Source: Hyphomonadaceae bacterium
GTDB taxonomy: Bacteria > Pseudomonadota > Alphaproteobacteria > Caulobacterales > Aquidulcibacteraceae
Direction: 5' to 3'
Length of the DNA: 64,000 nucleotides
Assembly (NCBI GenBank): GCA_016791425.1
Contig: JAEUMQ010000013.1
Location: 124,001-188,000 of the forward strand
Shown in pieces: positions 8,457-18,430 of this stretch; the first letter of the stretch is position 1; every line of letters begins with the position of its first letter. A model generated the notes under the pieces. That model was given only the letters and a program-made list of their open reading frames with translations, had not been told where the DNA came from and ran no database searches. The position numbers were made by a program, and so were the translations under genes.

Positions 8457-9512
8457 TTGACCTCGATCGACGCCGCGATGCTCAGCGATTCCGGATTGGC
8501 GCTAGCCCACGAGACCGTCGATCTCATGGGCGCACGCGCGGTTCCCCCGACGGCGGAGAATTACGAGGTTTGGCTTTCCTACCGCCTGTCGCTGAACAAG
8601 GACCTGAAGGACGCGATCGAATCGCGCATCTCCTCCGGCGCCGACTTCACCAGGGAAGTGAACGCCGAGCTGCACGAGCGTTTCTTCGCCAATGCGCGCG
8701 TGTCCGCGCAGGTCGTCTCCGCCAGCGAGAAGATCGCCCGCGACCTCGGCGCGGTTCTCTCCGTGATGCAGGGCGTGCAGGAGAAGTCGGACAATTACGG
8801 CAAGACCCTGGAAACCGCCGCCATCCGGCTTGAAAAGGGCATCGATTCCGACCGCCTGAAGGAAGTCATCTCGAGCCTTGCCGCCGCCACGCTCGACATG
8901 GCCGCGCACAATCGCGGGCTCACTGATCAGCTGCAGAAATCCACCCGCGAGATCGAAGGTCTGCGCGCCAGCCTCGCCTCGGTGCGCGCCGAATCCCTCA
9001 CCGACGGCCTCACCGGCCTCGCCAATCGCCGCATGTTCGACGAGACGCTCCGCATGCGCTTTTCCGAAGCGCGCTCGAACCGCACGGAATTGTGCCTCTT
9101 CCTGTGCGACATCGATCATTTCAAAGGTTTCAACGATACCTGGGGCCACCAGACCGGCGACCAGATCCTGCGGTTCATCGCCTCCTCGCTGAACCAGCAC
9201 GCGCTGCCCGATCATCTCGTCGCGCGCTATGGCGGCGAGGAATTCGCCGTCATCATGCCGCGGACGGGCCTGAACGCGGCCCGCTCGATCGCCGAGGCGC
9301 TGCGCATGGGCATTCAGTCCAAGCGGCTGCGCCGCCGCTCCACCAACGAGGATCTCGGCCAGCTGACGATCTCTATCGGCATCGCCCGCATGCAGCCCGG
9401 CGACCGTCCCGAGACGCTGCTCGACCGCGCCGACACCTGCCTCTACGCCTCCAAGCGCAACGGCCGGAACCAGGTGACCACCGACGCCGCCGTCGCCGCC
9501 AACGTGGCGTAA
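8457..9512 (+). CDS. Diguanylate cyclase (GGDEF domain)
   Basis: Synthesises cyclic di-GMP from two GTP. The protein has 351 residues. The N-terminal ~170 residues contain no recognised sensor domain or membrane segment; they are helical, with a coiled-coil-like stretch (LQKSTREIEGLRASLASVRA) leading into the GGDEF domain. The active-site signature is GGEEF (about 259-263) preceded by LVARY; DIDHFKGFND and GHQTGDQILR are also typical. The product-inhibition I-site (RxxD five residues before GGEEF) is absent: LPDH occupies it. The start is a TTG at 8457; an ATG at 8478 is a fair alternative. It is predicted soluble. Confidence 0.9.
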   Translation: MTSIDAAMLSDSGLALAHETVDLMGARAVPPTAENYEVWLSYRLSLNKDLKDAIESRISSGADFTREVNAELHERFFANARVSAQVVSASEKIARDLGAVLSVMQGVQEKSDNYGKTLETAAIRLEKGIDSDRLKEVISSLAAATLDMAAHNRGLTDQLQKSTREIEGLRASLASVRAESLTDGLTGLANRRMFDETLRMRFSEARSNRTELCLFLCDIDHFKGFNDTWGHQTGDQILRFIASSLNQHALPDHLVARYGGEEFAVIMPRTGLNAARSIAEALRMGIQSKRLRRRSTNEDLGQLTISIGIARMQPGDRPETLLDRADTCLYASKRNGRNQVTTDAAVAANVA

Positions 9513-9595
9513 TCGACCGAAGTCCTCGCCGATCACGCGATCAGGTAACGTTGCGTGATCTTTTGGTCGCGGGCGCGGCGCACTAGAAGGGCGGC

Positions 9596-10372
9596 ATGTC
9601 CAAGCTCCTCACCGCCCTCGCCGACGGCGTCGCCACCGTCACGCTCAATCATCCCGAGACGATGAACGCGCTCGGGCCCGACATGGCCGAAGAGCTCCGC
9701 GAGACGTTGGGAAGGGTCGCCGGCGAAGCCCGGGCCATCGTCCTGACCGGCGCCGGGCGCGGCTTCTCCTCCGGCGCCAATCTCTCCCCGAGCCGCATCG
9801 ACACGTCCGCCGGAGAGCTCGACGTCGGCGCCGCCCTCGATCTTGTCTATCATCCGCTGCTGCAGACCGTGCGCGATCTGCCCGTCCCGCTCGTCACCGC
9901 CGTGAACGGCGCCGCCGCCGGCATCGGCTGCTCGCTGGCGCTCATGGGCGACATCATCCTCGCCGCCGACAGCGCCTATTTCCTGCAGGCCTTCCGCCGC
10001 ATCGGCCTCGTCCCCGACGGCGGATCCACGTGGCTCCTGCCGCGCATGATCGGCCGCGCCCGCGCAATGGAAATGATGCTCCTGGGCGAGAAGCTGCTGG
10101 CGCCGAAGGCGCTCGAATGGGGCCTCATCAATCGCTGCGTTGCGGACGCCGATCTTCTCCCCGCCGCCGCCGCGATGGCGAAGGAATTGGCGCAAGGGCC
10201 CAAATCCCTCGCCCTCATCCGCAAGCTCGCCTGGGACGGCCTGGAGGCGGAATGGCGCGCGCAGCTCGACGCCGAGCGCCAGGCCCAACGCGAGGCTGGC
10301 CGCACCGCCGACTTTATCGAAGGCGTAAGCGCCTTCCTGCAGAAGCGGCCTGCCCGCTTCACGGGCGCCTGA
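9596..10372 (+). CDS. Enoyl-CoA hydratase/isomerase family protein, PaaG-like
   Basis: Crotonase-fold protein of 258 residues acting on acyl-CoA thioesters. The oxyanion-hole segments are GFSSGANLS and NGAAAGIGCSLAL, and the active-site loop is GLVPDGGSTWLLPR. That loop has Asp where classical hydratases carry the catalytic Glu, a pattern shared with PaaG-type 1,2-epoxyphenylacetyl-CoA isomerases. No other phenylacetate genes are present, so the substrate is not assigned and a fatty-acid role is equally possible. It begins 83 bp after the GGDEF gene on the same strand, but the functions look unrelated. Confidence 0.85.
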   Translation: MSKLLTALADGVATVTLNHPETMNALGPDMAEELRETLGRVAGEARAIVLTGAGRGFSSGANLSPSRIDTSAGELDVGAALDLVYHPLLQTVRDLPVPLVTAVNGAAAGIGCSLALMGDIILAADSAYFLQAFRRIGLVPDGGSTWLLPRMIGRARAMEMMLLGEKLLAPKALEWGLINRCVADADLLPAAAAMAKELAQGPKSLALIRKLAWDGLEAEWRAQLDAERQAQREAGRTADFIEGVSAFLQKRPARFTGA

Positions 10373-10519
10373 GTGCGCAAGCGGACATGGCTCTTTGACA
10401 AGGCGAGTGGATCGGCTACCGTTCGCCTGGGGAAAGTGGGGCGTATCCGGACGATCCGGCGCGGAAAGCGCGCGCCGGTCTGGCAAGGCGCCATGCTGCT
10501 GATCATGAAGTCGCTGGGC

Positions 10520-10900
10520 TCACTCTTCGCGCTTCTGCTTCTTCCTCTTGAGCGCCTTCGCCACCGCGACTCCGATCGCTTTGCGCGCCCACAAACACGC
10601 AAGCTCGGGCTCCTCGAGCGCCTCCTCCGGCAGGCGCCAATAGCCAAGGTCAATCGCCTCGCCCGCCTTCGGTCCCCGAGCAGGCGTCCAGACGAACGGC
10701 CCGCTGCCGGCCCTGGCCAGTTCCGCTTTCAGCGCCTCGTCGATCTTGAGGTAGAGGACGTCGTCCGCGATGAGCCCGAACATCGGCAGCTCGCCGACAT
10801 AGACCCCCGCCCCGCCGAACATGCGCTTCACGCGGATCGGGCCAAACTCCGGGCCAAGCCCCGCAAGAAGCTCCGACACAAAGTCTGAGAAGCCGCTCAC
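10520..10900 (-). CDS. TfoX N-terminal domain protein
   Basis: A 126-residue TfoX/Sxy N-terminal-domain protein. The GTG start overlaps the sufA stop (GTGA), so it is the last, translationally coupled gene of the suf operon. Seen: VSELLAGLGPEFGPIRVKRMFGG, YVGELPMFGLIADDVLYLK and the PFVWTP segment, all typical. A basic tail (ALKRKKQKREE) ends it. Related domains occur in the competence regulator TfoX/Sxy, but single-domain versions are widespread and uncharacterised; a competence role should not be inferred. Its link to Fe-S assembly is positional only. Confidence 0.83.
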   Translation of the reverse strand: MSGFSDFVSELLAGLGPEFGPIRVKRMFGGAGVYVGELPMFGLIADDVLYLKIDEALKAELARAGSGPFVWTPARGPKAGEAIDLGYWRLPEEALEEPELACLWARKAIGVAVAKALKRKKQKREE

Positions 10901-11262
10901 GCAGGCTCTGCTTTGGCGGGCGCGATGGTGACGCTCTCCCCGCAGCCGCATGCGTCCGTCTCGTTCGGGTTGCGGAACACGAACTTCGAGGAGAGCCGGC
11001 TCGTCTCGTGATCGATCTGCGATCCGAGCAGGAAGAGGATCGACGTGGCGCCCACGAGAATGCGCACGCCTTGGTCCTCCACGATCTCGTCGAGCGGATC
11101 GGGCGCGTCGGCGTACTCCAGCACGTATTCCATGCCCGCACAGCCGCCGTTCTTCACCCCGACCCGGAGATAGGGCTTGCCGCCGGGCGCGCTCATGATC
11201 TCGCGCACGCGCTCCGCGGCGGCGTCCGTCAGGGTCACGACTTTCGGTCTCGGGCGGGCCAT
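10897..11262 (-). CDS. sufA: A-type Fe-S cluster carrier, SufA/ErpA-like
   Basis: A-type scaffold or carrier (HesB/IscA/SufA family) of 121 residues that transfers Fe-S clusters to target proteins. The three conserved Cys are present: one in NGGCAGMEY and two in the C-terminal DACGCGES. LTDAAAERVREIM and LRVGVKNGGC are standard. The ATG at 11262 has an AGAGG upstream; a TTG immediately before it is less likely. It is the tenth gene of the suf operon, 9 nt downstream of sufT. SufA and ErpA are hard to separate by sequence; the name rests on operon position. Confidence 0.9.
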   Translation of the reverse strand: MARPRPKVVTLTDAAAERVREIMSAPGGKPYLRVGVKNGGCAGMEYVLEYADAPDPLDEIVEDQGVRILVGATSILFLLGSQIDHETSRLSSKFVFRNPNETDACGCGESVTIAPAKAEPA

Positions 11263-11271
11263 CAAAAACCT

Positions 11272-11631
11272 CTAGAGCATGTTCAGTTCGAGCTTCGCCT
11301 CGTCGCTCATTCTCGCTGGCGTCCATGGCGGATCGAAGACGAGGTTCACCTTCGCCGAATTGACCCCCTTCACCCGGCGCGCGGCCTCCTCCACCCAGCC
11401 AGGCATCTCCCCGGCGACCGGACACCCCGGCGCCGTCAGCGTCATGTCGATATCGACGTGGCGATCGTCGTTGATATCGACCTTGTAGATGAGCCCGAGC
11501 TCATAGATATCGACCGGAATCTCCGGGTCGTAGACCGTCTTGATCTCCGCGATGAGATCGTCGGTGATCCGATCCAGTTCGTCCTGCGGGATCGCAGAAA
11601 CCGTCGGGGGTGCGCTCGCGCCGTCCATCAT
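11272..11631 (-). CDS. sufT: SUF system maturation protein SufT (DUF59/MIP18 domain)
   Basis: A 119-residue DUF59/MIP18-family protein that helps Fe-S cluster assembly or delivery. Seen: the conserved VYDPEIPVDIYELGLIYKV and the reactive-Cys motif TAPGCPVAGEMP, then VKVNLVFDPPW-type ending (SAKVNLVFDPPWTPARMS). The start codon shares a base with the sufS stop (TAATG), so translation is coupled. Placement between sufS and sufA is standard for alphaproteobacterial suf operons. The identification is secure; the mechanism in this family is not fully settled. Confidence 0.92.
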   Translation of the reverse strand: MMDGASAPPTVSAIPQDELDRITDDLIAEIKTVYDPEIPVDIYELGLIYKVDINDDRHVDIDMTLTAPGCPVAGEMPGWVEEAARRVKGVNSAKVNLVFDPPWTPARMSDEAKLELNML

Positions 11632-12854
11632 TACACCAGCAGCTTCCGCGCCTTCTTGAGCGCTTCGATGAACAAATCGACCTCCTCCAGCGTATTATAT
11701 AGGGCGAAACTGGCGCGCGCAGTGGCCGTCACCCCAAGCCGCTTCATCAGCGGCTGCGCGCAATGGTGCCCCGCCCGCACCGCCACGCCCTGCTGATCGA
11801 GCAATTGCGCCACGTCGTGCGGATGCGCGCCCTCCACCGAGAAGGCCACGATCGCGGCCTTGTCGGGCGCCGCGCCGTGCAGCTTCACCCAATTGAGCCC
11901 GCGCAGACCCTCCATCGCCGCATCCCGCAGCGCGTCCTCGTGCGCCGCCGCGGCGGCGCGATCATGGCTTGCCATCCACTCGATCGCGGCGTGGAGGCCG
12001 ATCGCCTCCAGGATCGGCGGCGTGCCGGCCTCGAACCGATGCGGCGGATCATTGTAGGTGACGCGGTCCTGCTCGACGATGTCGATCATCTCGCCGCCGC
12101 CTTCGAACGGCCGAAGCGGGCCGAGATCCTTCCCATAGAGCACGCCGATGCCGGTCGGACCGTAGAGCTTGTGGCCGGTGCAGGCGTAGAAATCGACGCC
12201 GAGCGCGGTCACATCGACCGGTCCATGCACCGCCGCCTGGCATCCATCCATCAGCACTTGCACGCCGCGCTCATGCGCGGCTCTCACGATCTCCGCCGCC
12301 GGCGTCCGCGCGCCCAAGACGTTGGAGCAATGCGTGATTGCGACCATCTTTGTCCTGCGCGTGATGAGCCGCGCCAGCGCTTGGATATCGACACGCCCGT
12401 CTTCATCGATGTCGAGCCACTTGATCACCGCGCCGCGCCGCTCGCGCTGGATGTGCCACGGCACGATGTTGGAATGATGCTCCATCACCGAGACGATGAT
12501 CTCGTCGCCCGGCTGCAGCTCGATCCCGTTCGCGACGATGTTGGTCGCCTGTGTTCCAGACTTTGTGAACACGATCGTGTCGCTCGGCGCATTGAGGAAG
12601 CGCCCCATCGCCGCGCGCGCATCCTCGTAGGCCTGCGTCGTCTCGTTCGCGAGCGCGTGCACGCCCCGGTGCACATTGGCGTAAGAGCCGAGCATCGCCC
12701 CGCCCATCGCCTCAAGCACGACGATCGGCTTCTGCGCCGAGGCGGCGCTGTCAAGATAAACGAGCGGCTTGCCGTTCACCTTCCTTTGCAGGATCGGGAA
12801 TTGCGCACGCACGGCGGCGACATCGAACGGCCGATTTAACATTCGAGCGTTCAT
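11631..12854 (-). CDS. sufS: Cysteine desulfurase SufS (group II)
   Basis: PLP enzyme converting cysteine to alanine and mobilising sulfur for Fe-S assembly, 407 residues. The PLP Lys lies in CTGHKLYGPTG, the aspartate pocket in VLMDGCQAAVH, and the persulfide Cys in RAGHHCAQPLM. The DSAASAQKP and TKSGTQATNI segments are typical. It is a SufS rather than IscS type by the HKLYGPTG and GHHCAQP motifs. No SufE gene is in the operon. A REP-like hairpin pair separates it from sufD upstream, so expression may depend on readthrough or an internal promoter. Confidence 0.95.
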   Translation of the reverse strand: MNARMLNRPFDVAAVRAQFPILQRKVNGKPLVYLDSAASAQKPIVVLEAMGGAMLGSYANVHRGVHALANETTQAYEDARAAMGRFLNAPSDTIVFTKSGTQATNIVANGIELQPGDEIIVSVMEHHSNIVPWHIQRERRGAVIKWLDIDEDGRVDIQALARLITRRTKMVAITHCSNVLGARTPAAEIVRAAHERGVQVLMDGCQAAVHGPVDVTALGVDFYACTGHKLYGPTGIGVLYGKDLGPLRPFEGGGEMIDIVEQDRVTYNDPPHRFEAGTPPILEAIGLHAAIEWMASHDRAAAAAHEDALRDAAMEGLRGLNWVKLHGAAPDKAAIVAFSVEGAHPHDVAQLLDQQGVAVRAGHHCAQPLMKRLGVTATARASFALYNTLEEVDLFIEALKKARKLLV

Positions 12855-12865
12855 GTGAAGCTCCC

Positions 12866-12990
12866 ACCCTCCCCCTTTCGGGGAGGGTCGGCCGCGCAGC
12901 GGCTGGGGTGGGGGGCCTCGAGAATAACGCGCGGCGTAGCGGCAAGCGGATCGCCCCCCCTCCCGACCCTCCCCCGCAAGGGGGGAGGGG
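12866..12990. repeat. Paired REP-like hairpins (REPIN-like) between sufD and sufS
   Basis: Two perfect hairpins flank the 154-bp sufD-sufS gap. One has arms accctcccc / ggggagggt (12866-12874 and 12880-12888, 5-nt loop); the other has arms ccctccccc / gggggaggg (12967-12975 and 12981-12989). The inner sequences (ggctggggtgggg on one side, cgccccccctcccga on the other) are in opposite orientation, as in a REPIN or BIME doublet. This is the only sizeable gap in an otherwise tightly coupled operon. Confidence 0.75.
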
Positions 12991-13008
12991 GCGCGAGATT
13001 GGCGATGC

Positions 13009-13992
13009 TCATGTCTGCAACCAACGTTGAACGCGCGTGATCAAATCATCCCTCTGCGGAAGATCCTCCGGAATCGCCTCGATGAGGAACGCCTCGATCA
13101 GCAGCGCGCGCGCCTCCGCTTCGGGAATGCCGCGCGCGCGCGCATAAAAAAGCTGATCCGCATCGAGCGCGCCGATCGCGTTGCCGTGCGCGCACGAGAC
13201 ATCGTCGGCGTAGATCTCAAGCTCCGGCTTGGCATCGATCTCCGCGCCGTCCTCCAGGAGGATCGCCCGATGATACTGCCGCGCGTCCGTGCCTTGCGCG
13301 CCGCGCGGCACCACGATGCGTCCCTGGAAGACGCCGCGCCCGCCCTTGCGCGCCACGCCCTTGATAAGCTGCTTCGTCCGCGCATTCGCCGCCTGGTGCG
13401 TCACGGTCGAAGTCAAATCCGCGTGCCGCCCCTCGCGCACCATATAGACGCCGTTGAGCTCCACTTCACCGCCCTCGCCGTCCAGCGCCACATGCGTCTC
13501 GATCCGCGCCAGCTTCGCGCCCTCCGCGATCACGAACTGCCGAAACGTCCCGCCCGCCGCGACCGACACACGCGCCTCGTTGAGCGCGACCTGGGCGATC
13601 TCCTCCGCGGACACAGCCTTCTGCGCATCCTGCTGGATGACGATGCGTGTCAGCGCCCCGCCTTCCTCGATCCGGATCTCGCTCAAGCCCGCCGCCAAAT
13701 TGAGATGGCCATAGATGGTTTCGACCACCATGCCGGCCTGCAATGCAGGCACATGGATGCGGGTCACCGCGCCGCGCGCTTCGTGCGAGAGGCTGTGCTC
13801 CACCGCATGCACGCCGTCGCGGCTGGCGATCGTCAGCACGCGCTCCTCCTCCGCGAATGCGCGCGCCATCGACGCGATGACGCTGCCGCCCCGCGCAGGC
13901 GCGACCGAGGAAAGGTCATGCCCGGAGAGCGCACGCGCGAGGTCGGAATATTTCCACGCTTCATCGCGCCGGGAGGGAAGCGCGAGACTCAC
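13009..13992 (-). CDS. sufD: Fe-S cluster assembly protein SufD
   Basis: Subunit of the SufBCD scaffold, 327 residues. The beta-helix core carries the conserved FQGRIVVPRGAQGTDARQ, and the C-terminus carries the SufB/SufD signature PELEIYADDVSCAHGNAIGALD followed by LFYARARGIPEAEARALL. The His in CAHG and the following helix form the SufC-binding end. SufD is shorter than SufB, as usual. It overlaps the sufC stop region by 4 nt (ATGA), giving coupling. The start MSLALPSRRDEAWKYSDL is the conserved N-terminal entry to the family (W-K-Y-S/T). Confidence 0.93.
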   Translation of the reverse strand: MSLALPSRRDEAWKYSDLARALSGHDLSSVAPARGGSVIASMARAFAEEERVLTIASRDGVHAVEHSLSHEARGAVTRIHVPALQAGMVVETIYGHLNLAAGLSEIRIEEGGALTRIVIQQDAQKAVSAEEIAQVALNEARVSVAAGGTFRQFVIAEGAKLARIETHVALDGEGGEVELNGVYMVREGRHADLTSTVTHQAANARTKQLIKGVARKGGRGVFQGRIVVPRGAQGTDARQYHRAILLEDGAEIDAKPELEIYADDVSCAHGNAIGALDADQLFYARARGIPEAEARALLIEAFLIEAIPEDLPQRDDLITRVQRWLQT

Positions 13993-14732
13993 GCCGCCTC
14001 CAGATAGCGGTCGTAGCCGCTGCGCTCGAGCTCAAGCGCCAGCTCCGGCCCGCCTGACGCCGCAATGCGCCCCCTCGCAAGCACATGCACGCGGTCGGGT
14101 TTGATGAAGTCCAGGAGCCGCTGATAGTGCGTAATGACGAGCATCGTGCGGTCGGGCGCGCGCGTGGCGTTCACCGCATCAGCCACAATCTTCAACGCAT
14201 CGATGTCGAGCCCGGAATCGGTCTCGTCGAGGATCGCCAGTTTCGGTTGGAAGAGCGAAAGCTGCAGCGCCTCCATGCGCTTCTTCTCGCCGCCCGAGAA
14301 GCCCGCATTGAGCCCGCGCTTCAGCATCTCCTGCGGCATCTTCAGCGCCTCGGCCTTGGAGCGCACCAGCTTCAGGAATTCCGGCGCCGCCATCTCCTTC
14401 TCGCCGCGGCCCTTGCGCTGCGCGTTGAAGGCGGCCTTCAGGAATGTGAGCGCCGGCACGCCGGCCAATTCGACAGGATATTGGAACGAGAGGAAGAGGC
14501 CCTTGTGCGCGCGCTCTTCAGGCGCGAGCGCGAGCAGGTCCTGGCCGTCGAGCTTCGCGACCCCGCTCGCCTCGTAACCCTCGCGGCCGGCGAGCGCATA
14601 CGAGAGCGTCGACTTGCCCGATCCGTTCGGGCCCATGATGGCGTGCACCTCGCCCGAGGGCGCGATGAGGTTCACGCCCTTGATGATCTCGGCGCCGCCG
14701 ACCGAGACGCGAAAGTCCTTCAGCTCAAGCAT
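13989..14732 (-). CDS. sufC: Fe-S cluster assembly ATPase SufC
   Basis: ABC-type ATPase powering the SufBCD complex, 247 residues. Walker A GPNGSGKST, Q-loop LFLSFQYPVE, signature FSGGEKKRMEALQ, Walker B KLAILDETDSGLDID, and switch His in VITHYQRLL are all present. The ATG at 14732 (MLELKDFRVSVGG) is chosen over one 42 nt upstream because it matches the SufC N-terminus and leaves only an 8-nt overlap with the preceding small membrane protein gene. Everything needed for catalysis is intact. Confidence 0.95.
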   Translation of the reverse strand: MLELKDFRVSVGGAEIIKGVNLIAPSGEVHAIMGPNGSGKSTLSYALAGREGYEASGVAKLDGQDLLALAPEERAHKGLFLSFQYPVELAGVPALTFLKAAFNAQRKGRGEKEMAAPEFLKLVRSKAEALKMPQEMLKRGLNAGFSGGEKKRMEALQLSLFQPKLAILDETDSGLDIDALKIVADAVNATRAPDRTMLVITHYQRLLDFIKPDRVHVLARGRIAASGGPELALELERSGYDRYLEAA

Positions 14733-15006
14733 TCGCTTTCCGATACTCGTCCACTGTCTTCTCGGTGTCGCCATGCGTCACGACCGCAAGCATGAGCATC
14801 CCTGCGCCCATCGCCGTCAGCGCCAGGAACACGATCACACCCCACAGGAATTGCCCGCTGACGGCCGAAAGCGCGAAGCCGAGCGCGCCGATCGCCATCG
14901 CCGCGACGAACACGCCGAACATCATCCAGCCCTTCCAATGCACCGGCGCCATGGAGCTGCGCGGATTGCCGACCGGGAACCGGCGCGCGAACCAGATCTC
15001 TTTCAT
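14725..15006 (-). CDS. Small membrane protein in suf operon (orf93)
   Basis: A 93-residue protein with two predicted transmembrane helices (about MMFGVFVAAMAIGALGFALS and FLWGVIVFLALTAMGAGMLM) and a polar C-terminus (HGDTEKTVDEYRKANA). The N-terminus contains ARRFPVGNPRSSMAPVHWKGW. It shares the VHWxGW segment just before the first helix with the adjacent 74-residue protein, hinting at a common origin. It lies 3 nt after that gene and overlaps sufC by 8 nt, so both are embedded in the suf transcript. No function is known to me. Confidence 0.75.
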   Translation of the reverse strand: MKEIWFARRFPVGNPRSSMAPVHWKGWMMFGVFVAAMAIGALGFALSAVSGQFLWGVIVFLALTAMGAGMLMLAVVTHGDTEKTVDEYRKANA

Positions 15007-15009
15007 AGG

Positions 15010-15230
15010 TCACGCCCTCCCTTTGAGGAGCAGGAGCGCGATGTAGGAGCCCCCCATCGCCGCCGCCAGCAGCGCGCGATCGACCCACAAAGGAACATCT
15101 CGAAAGAGGCCGAGACCGGAGAGACCGATAAAGATCGGGACCCAGAGCACCGGCGCGATCAGCGCAGGCCAGCCCGCCCAATGGACGACCTTCACGTCTC
15201 TACCGAGCTTGTACCATGGCGTCGCGCCGA

Positions 15231-15234
<4 letters not shown>
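15010..15234 (-). CDS. Small membrane protein in suf operon (orf74)
   Basis: A 74-residue protein with two predicted membrane helices ([20 protein letters not shown] and [17 protein letters not shown]), an N-terminal [22 protein letters not shown] and a basic end (KGRA). It overlaps the sufB stop by 4 nt and precedes orf93 by 3 nt, so it is co-transcribed with suf genes. VHWAGW corresponds to VHWKGW in orf93. No Cys is present, so it does not bind a cluster by itself. Function unknown; a membrane anchor or partner for SUF components is a guess. Confidence 0.75.
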
Positions 15235-16702
<1,468 letters not shown>

Positions 16703-16703
<1 letters not shown>

Positions 16704-17809
16704 TACGCCGCCTCCGCCTTGCGCCGCGCAAGCACACGCACCGCCGCAACGAGGGCGCCGACGTCCGCCTCGGTGGAGTTCCAACCGAAGCTCGCGCGCA
16801 CGCCCCCTTCCTGGACCTCGCTGGGCAGACCCATCGCTTCGAGCACACGGCTCTTCTTCACCTTGCCCGACGAACACGCCGCGCCTGCGCTGACGCACAC
16901 GCCCGCAAGATCGAGCGCGATCACCGCCGCGGACGCCTTCACGCCCGCCAGGGTGAAGAGGCTGGTGTTCCCCACACGCGGTGCGTCTTGCGCGATCACC
17001 GACACATCCGCCTCGCGCTCGAAGCGATCGCGCAGCGCCGCCAGACGGGCGCTCTCGTCCTTCCACGAGGTCGCGGCGATGGTCGCGGCAACGCCGAACC
17101 CGGCGATCGCGGGCACATTCTCCGTGCCCGGACGGCGTCCGCGCTCCTGTCCGCCGCCGCCGCGCGTGGCTGCGAACGGCGCGCCCGGCGCCAGCGCCAG
17201 CGCCCCCGCGCCCGGCGGCCCGCCGATCTTATGGCTGGAGAGCGCAACATAGGTCGCATCGAGCGACGCGATATCCACCTCGACGCGCCCCAGAGCCTGC
17301 GCCGCATCCACAAGCAGCATGCCGCCCGCTTCGCGCACCAATCGCGACACATCGGAAATCGGCTGAATGAGGCCCGTCTCGTTGTTCACCAGCATGATCG
17401 CGACGAGCGCGGGCTTGGCCGCCGCATCCAGCAGTCGCGCCAGGGCGGCAAGATCGATCAATCCATCGCCCGTCGCCGGCGCGATCCGCGCATCCGGCCA
17501 CACGTTCGGCGCCTGCGCGAAAAGCGCGTCATGCTCGATGGCGGAAAGAACGAGACTGCGCGCCTCGCCGCGCGAGGCCTCGAGCGCCAGATGCAGCGCC
17601 TCTGTCGCGCCCGACGTGAAGACGACATTCTCCGCCCGCGCGCCGGTCGCGCCTGCGACCGCTTCGCGCGCGTCCTCCATCGCGGCGCGTGCGCGCCTGC
17701 CCGCGACATGAATGGAGGAAGGATTGCCGCCCGTCGCGAGCACGCGCAGCGCCGCCTCGGCCGCTTCCGGCCGGCAGGGAGAACCCGCATTGTGGTCGCA
17801 ATAGATCAT
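16703..17809 (-). CDS. Cysteine desulfurase, IscS/NifS-type (group I)
   Basis: PLP-dependent desulfurase of 368 residues. The PLP Lys is in [14 protein letters not shown], the aspartate in [10 protein letters not shown], and the persulfide Cys in [14 protein letters not shown], on the long loop typical of group I enzymes. The N-terminus reads [14 protein letters not shown] where most members have DHNATTP, and the protein is shorter than E. coli IscS, so it is a diverged member. It sits between iscR and sufB while a second desulfurase (sufS) is in the same operon; dual desulfurases occur in other alphaproteobacterial suf clusters. Confidence 0.9.
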
Positions 17810-17843
17810 CGTTCCGCCAGGTCGAATGACTGCAGGGGCTTGC

Positions 17844-18293
17844 TTACTCGGCCGCGACGCGCGCCCGATCGCCGTCGCCGACCCGCCGCTCGATCACGTC
17901 TTCCAGGGAAACCGACGAGAGGAACCCGTGGATATGCCGCCCGAGCTCCTCCCAGAGGTCGTGTGCGATGCAGCGCCCTTCATTGCCGAGGCAGCCCTTG
18001 TTGGAGCCCTCCTTGCAGCGCGTGGCCTTGATCGGCTCGTTGACCGCATCGACGATGTCCGCCACCGCCATGTCCGCGGCCGTCCGCGCCAGGCGATAAC
18101 CGCCGCCCGGCCCCCGCATCCCGGTGACCAGCCCCGCCCGCCGCAGCCGCGCGAAGAGCTGTTCGAGGTAGGAGAGCGAAATCTGCTGCCGCTCGGCGAT
18201 GTCTTGCAGCGGAACCGCCCGCCGCGAGCCGCCGTTCGCGGCCAGATCCGCCATCGCCATGACCGCATACCGGCCCTTCGAGGTTAACCGCAT
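17844..18293 (-). CDS. iscR: Rrf2-family Fe-S cluster-responsive regulator, IscR-like
   Basis: Winged-helix transcription factor of 149 residues expected to sense Fe-S status and control this suf operon. Seen: the N-terminus MRLTSKGRYAVMAMADLA, the recognition-helix region ISLSYLEQLFARLRRAGLV and GPGGGYRLAR. Cluster ligands are intact: Cys in TRCKE, Cys in KGCLG, Cys in GRCIA and the nearby His in IAHDLW. The first two Cys are separated by seven residues rather than the five of E. coli IscR. The ATG at 18293 is preferred to one 27 nt upstream, matching the family N-terminus. It is first in the operon, 34 bp before the desulfurase. Confidence 0.9.
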   Translation of the reverse strand: MRLTSKGRYAVMAMADLAANGGSRRAVPLQDIAERQQISLSYLEQLFARLRRAGLVTGMRGPGGGYRLARTAADMAVADIVDAVNEPIKATRCKEGSNKGCLGNEGRCIAHDLWEELGRHIHGFLSSVSLEDVIERRVGDGDRARVAAE

Positions 18294-18369
18294 CGTTCCA
18301 TTCCGCTCGCCACGCCCCAAATTCGTGCTAGAAGCCGCGCCCGCTTCGGGGCGGCCCTCTTTTCATCGG

Positions 18370-18382
18370 TAGCTCAGAGCTA
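18370..18382. promoter_or_regulatory. Palindrome in the iscR / hydrolase divergent region
   Basis: tagctcagagcta is a perfect 6-bp inverted repeat around a single central base, 77 bp upstream of iscR and 48 bp upstream of the hydrolase. The position suits an operator, but it does not match an IscR consensus I can recall. Nearby (18335-18354) is a bulged GC hairpin followed by CCCTCTTTT. Confidence 0.35.
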
Positions 18383-18430
18383 AGATGCCCCACTATTTCA
18401 GTCAAGAATTACGAACGAAGGAGGCGTGGG

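Noticed and set aside
18367..18382. tRNA-like D-arm sequence (ggtagctcag)
   Set aside because: No acceptor stem, anticodon arm or T-loop (GTTCRANNC) follows at the required distances, so it is not a tRNA gene.
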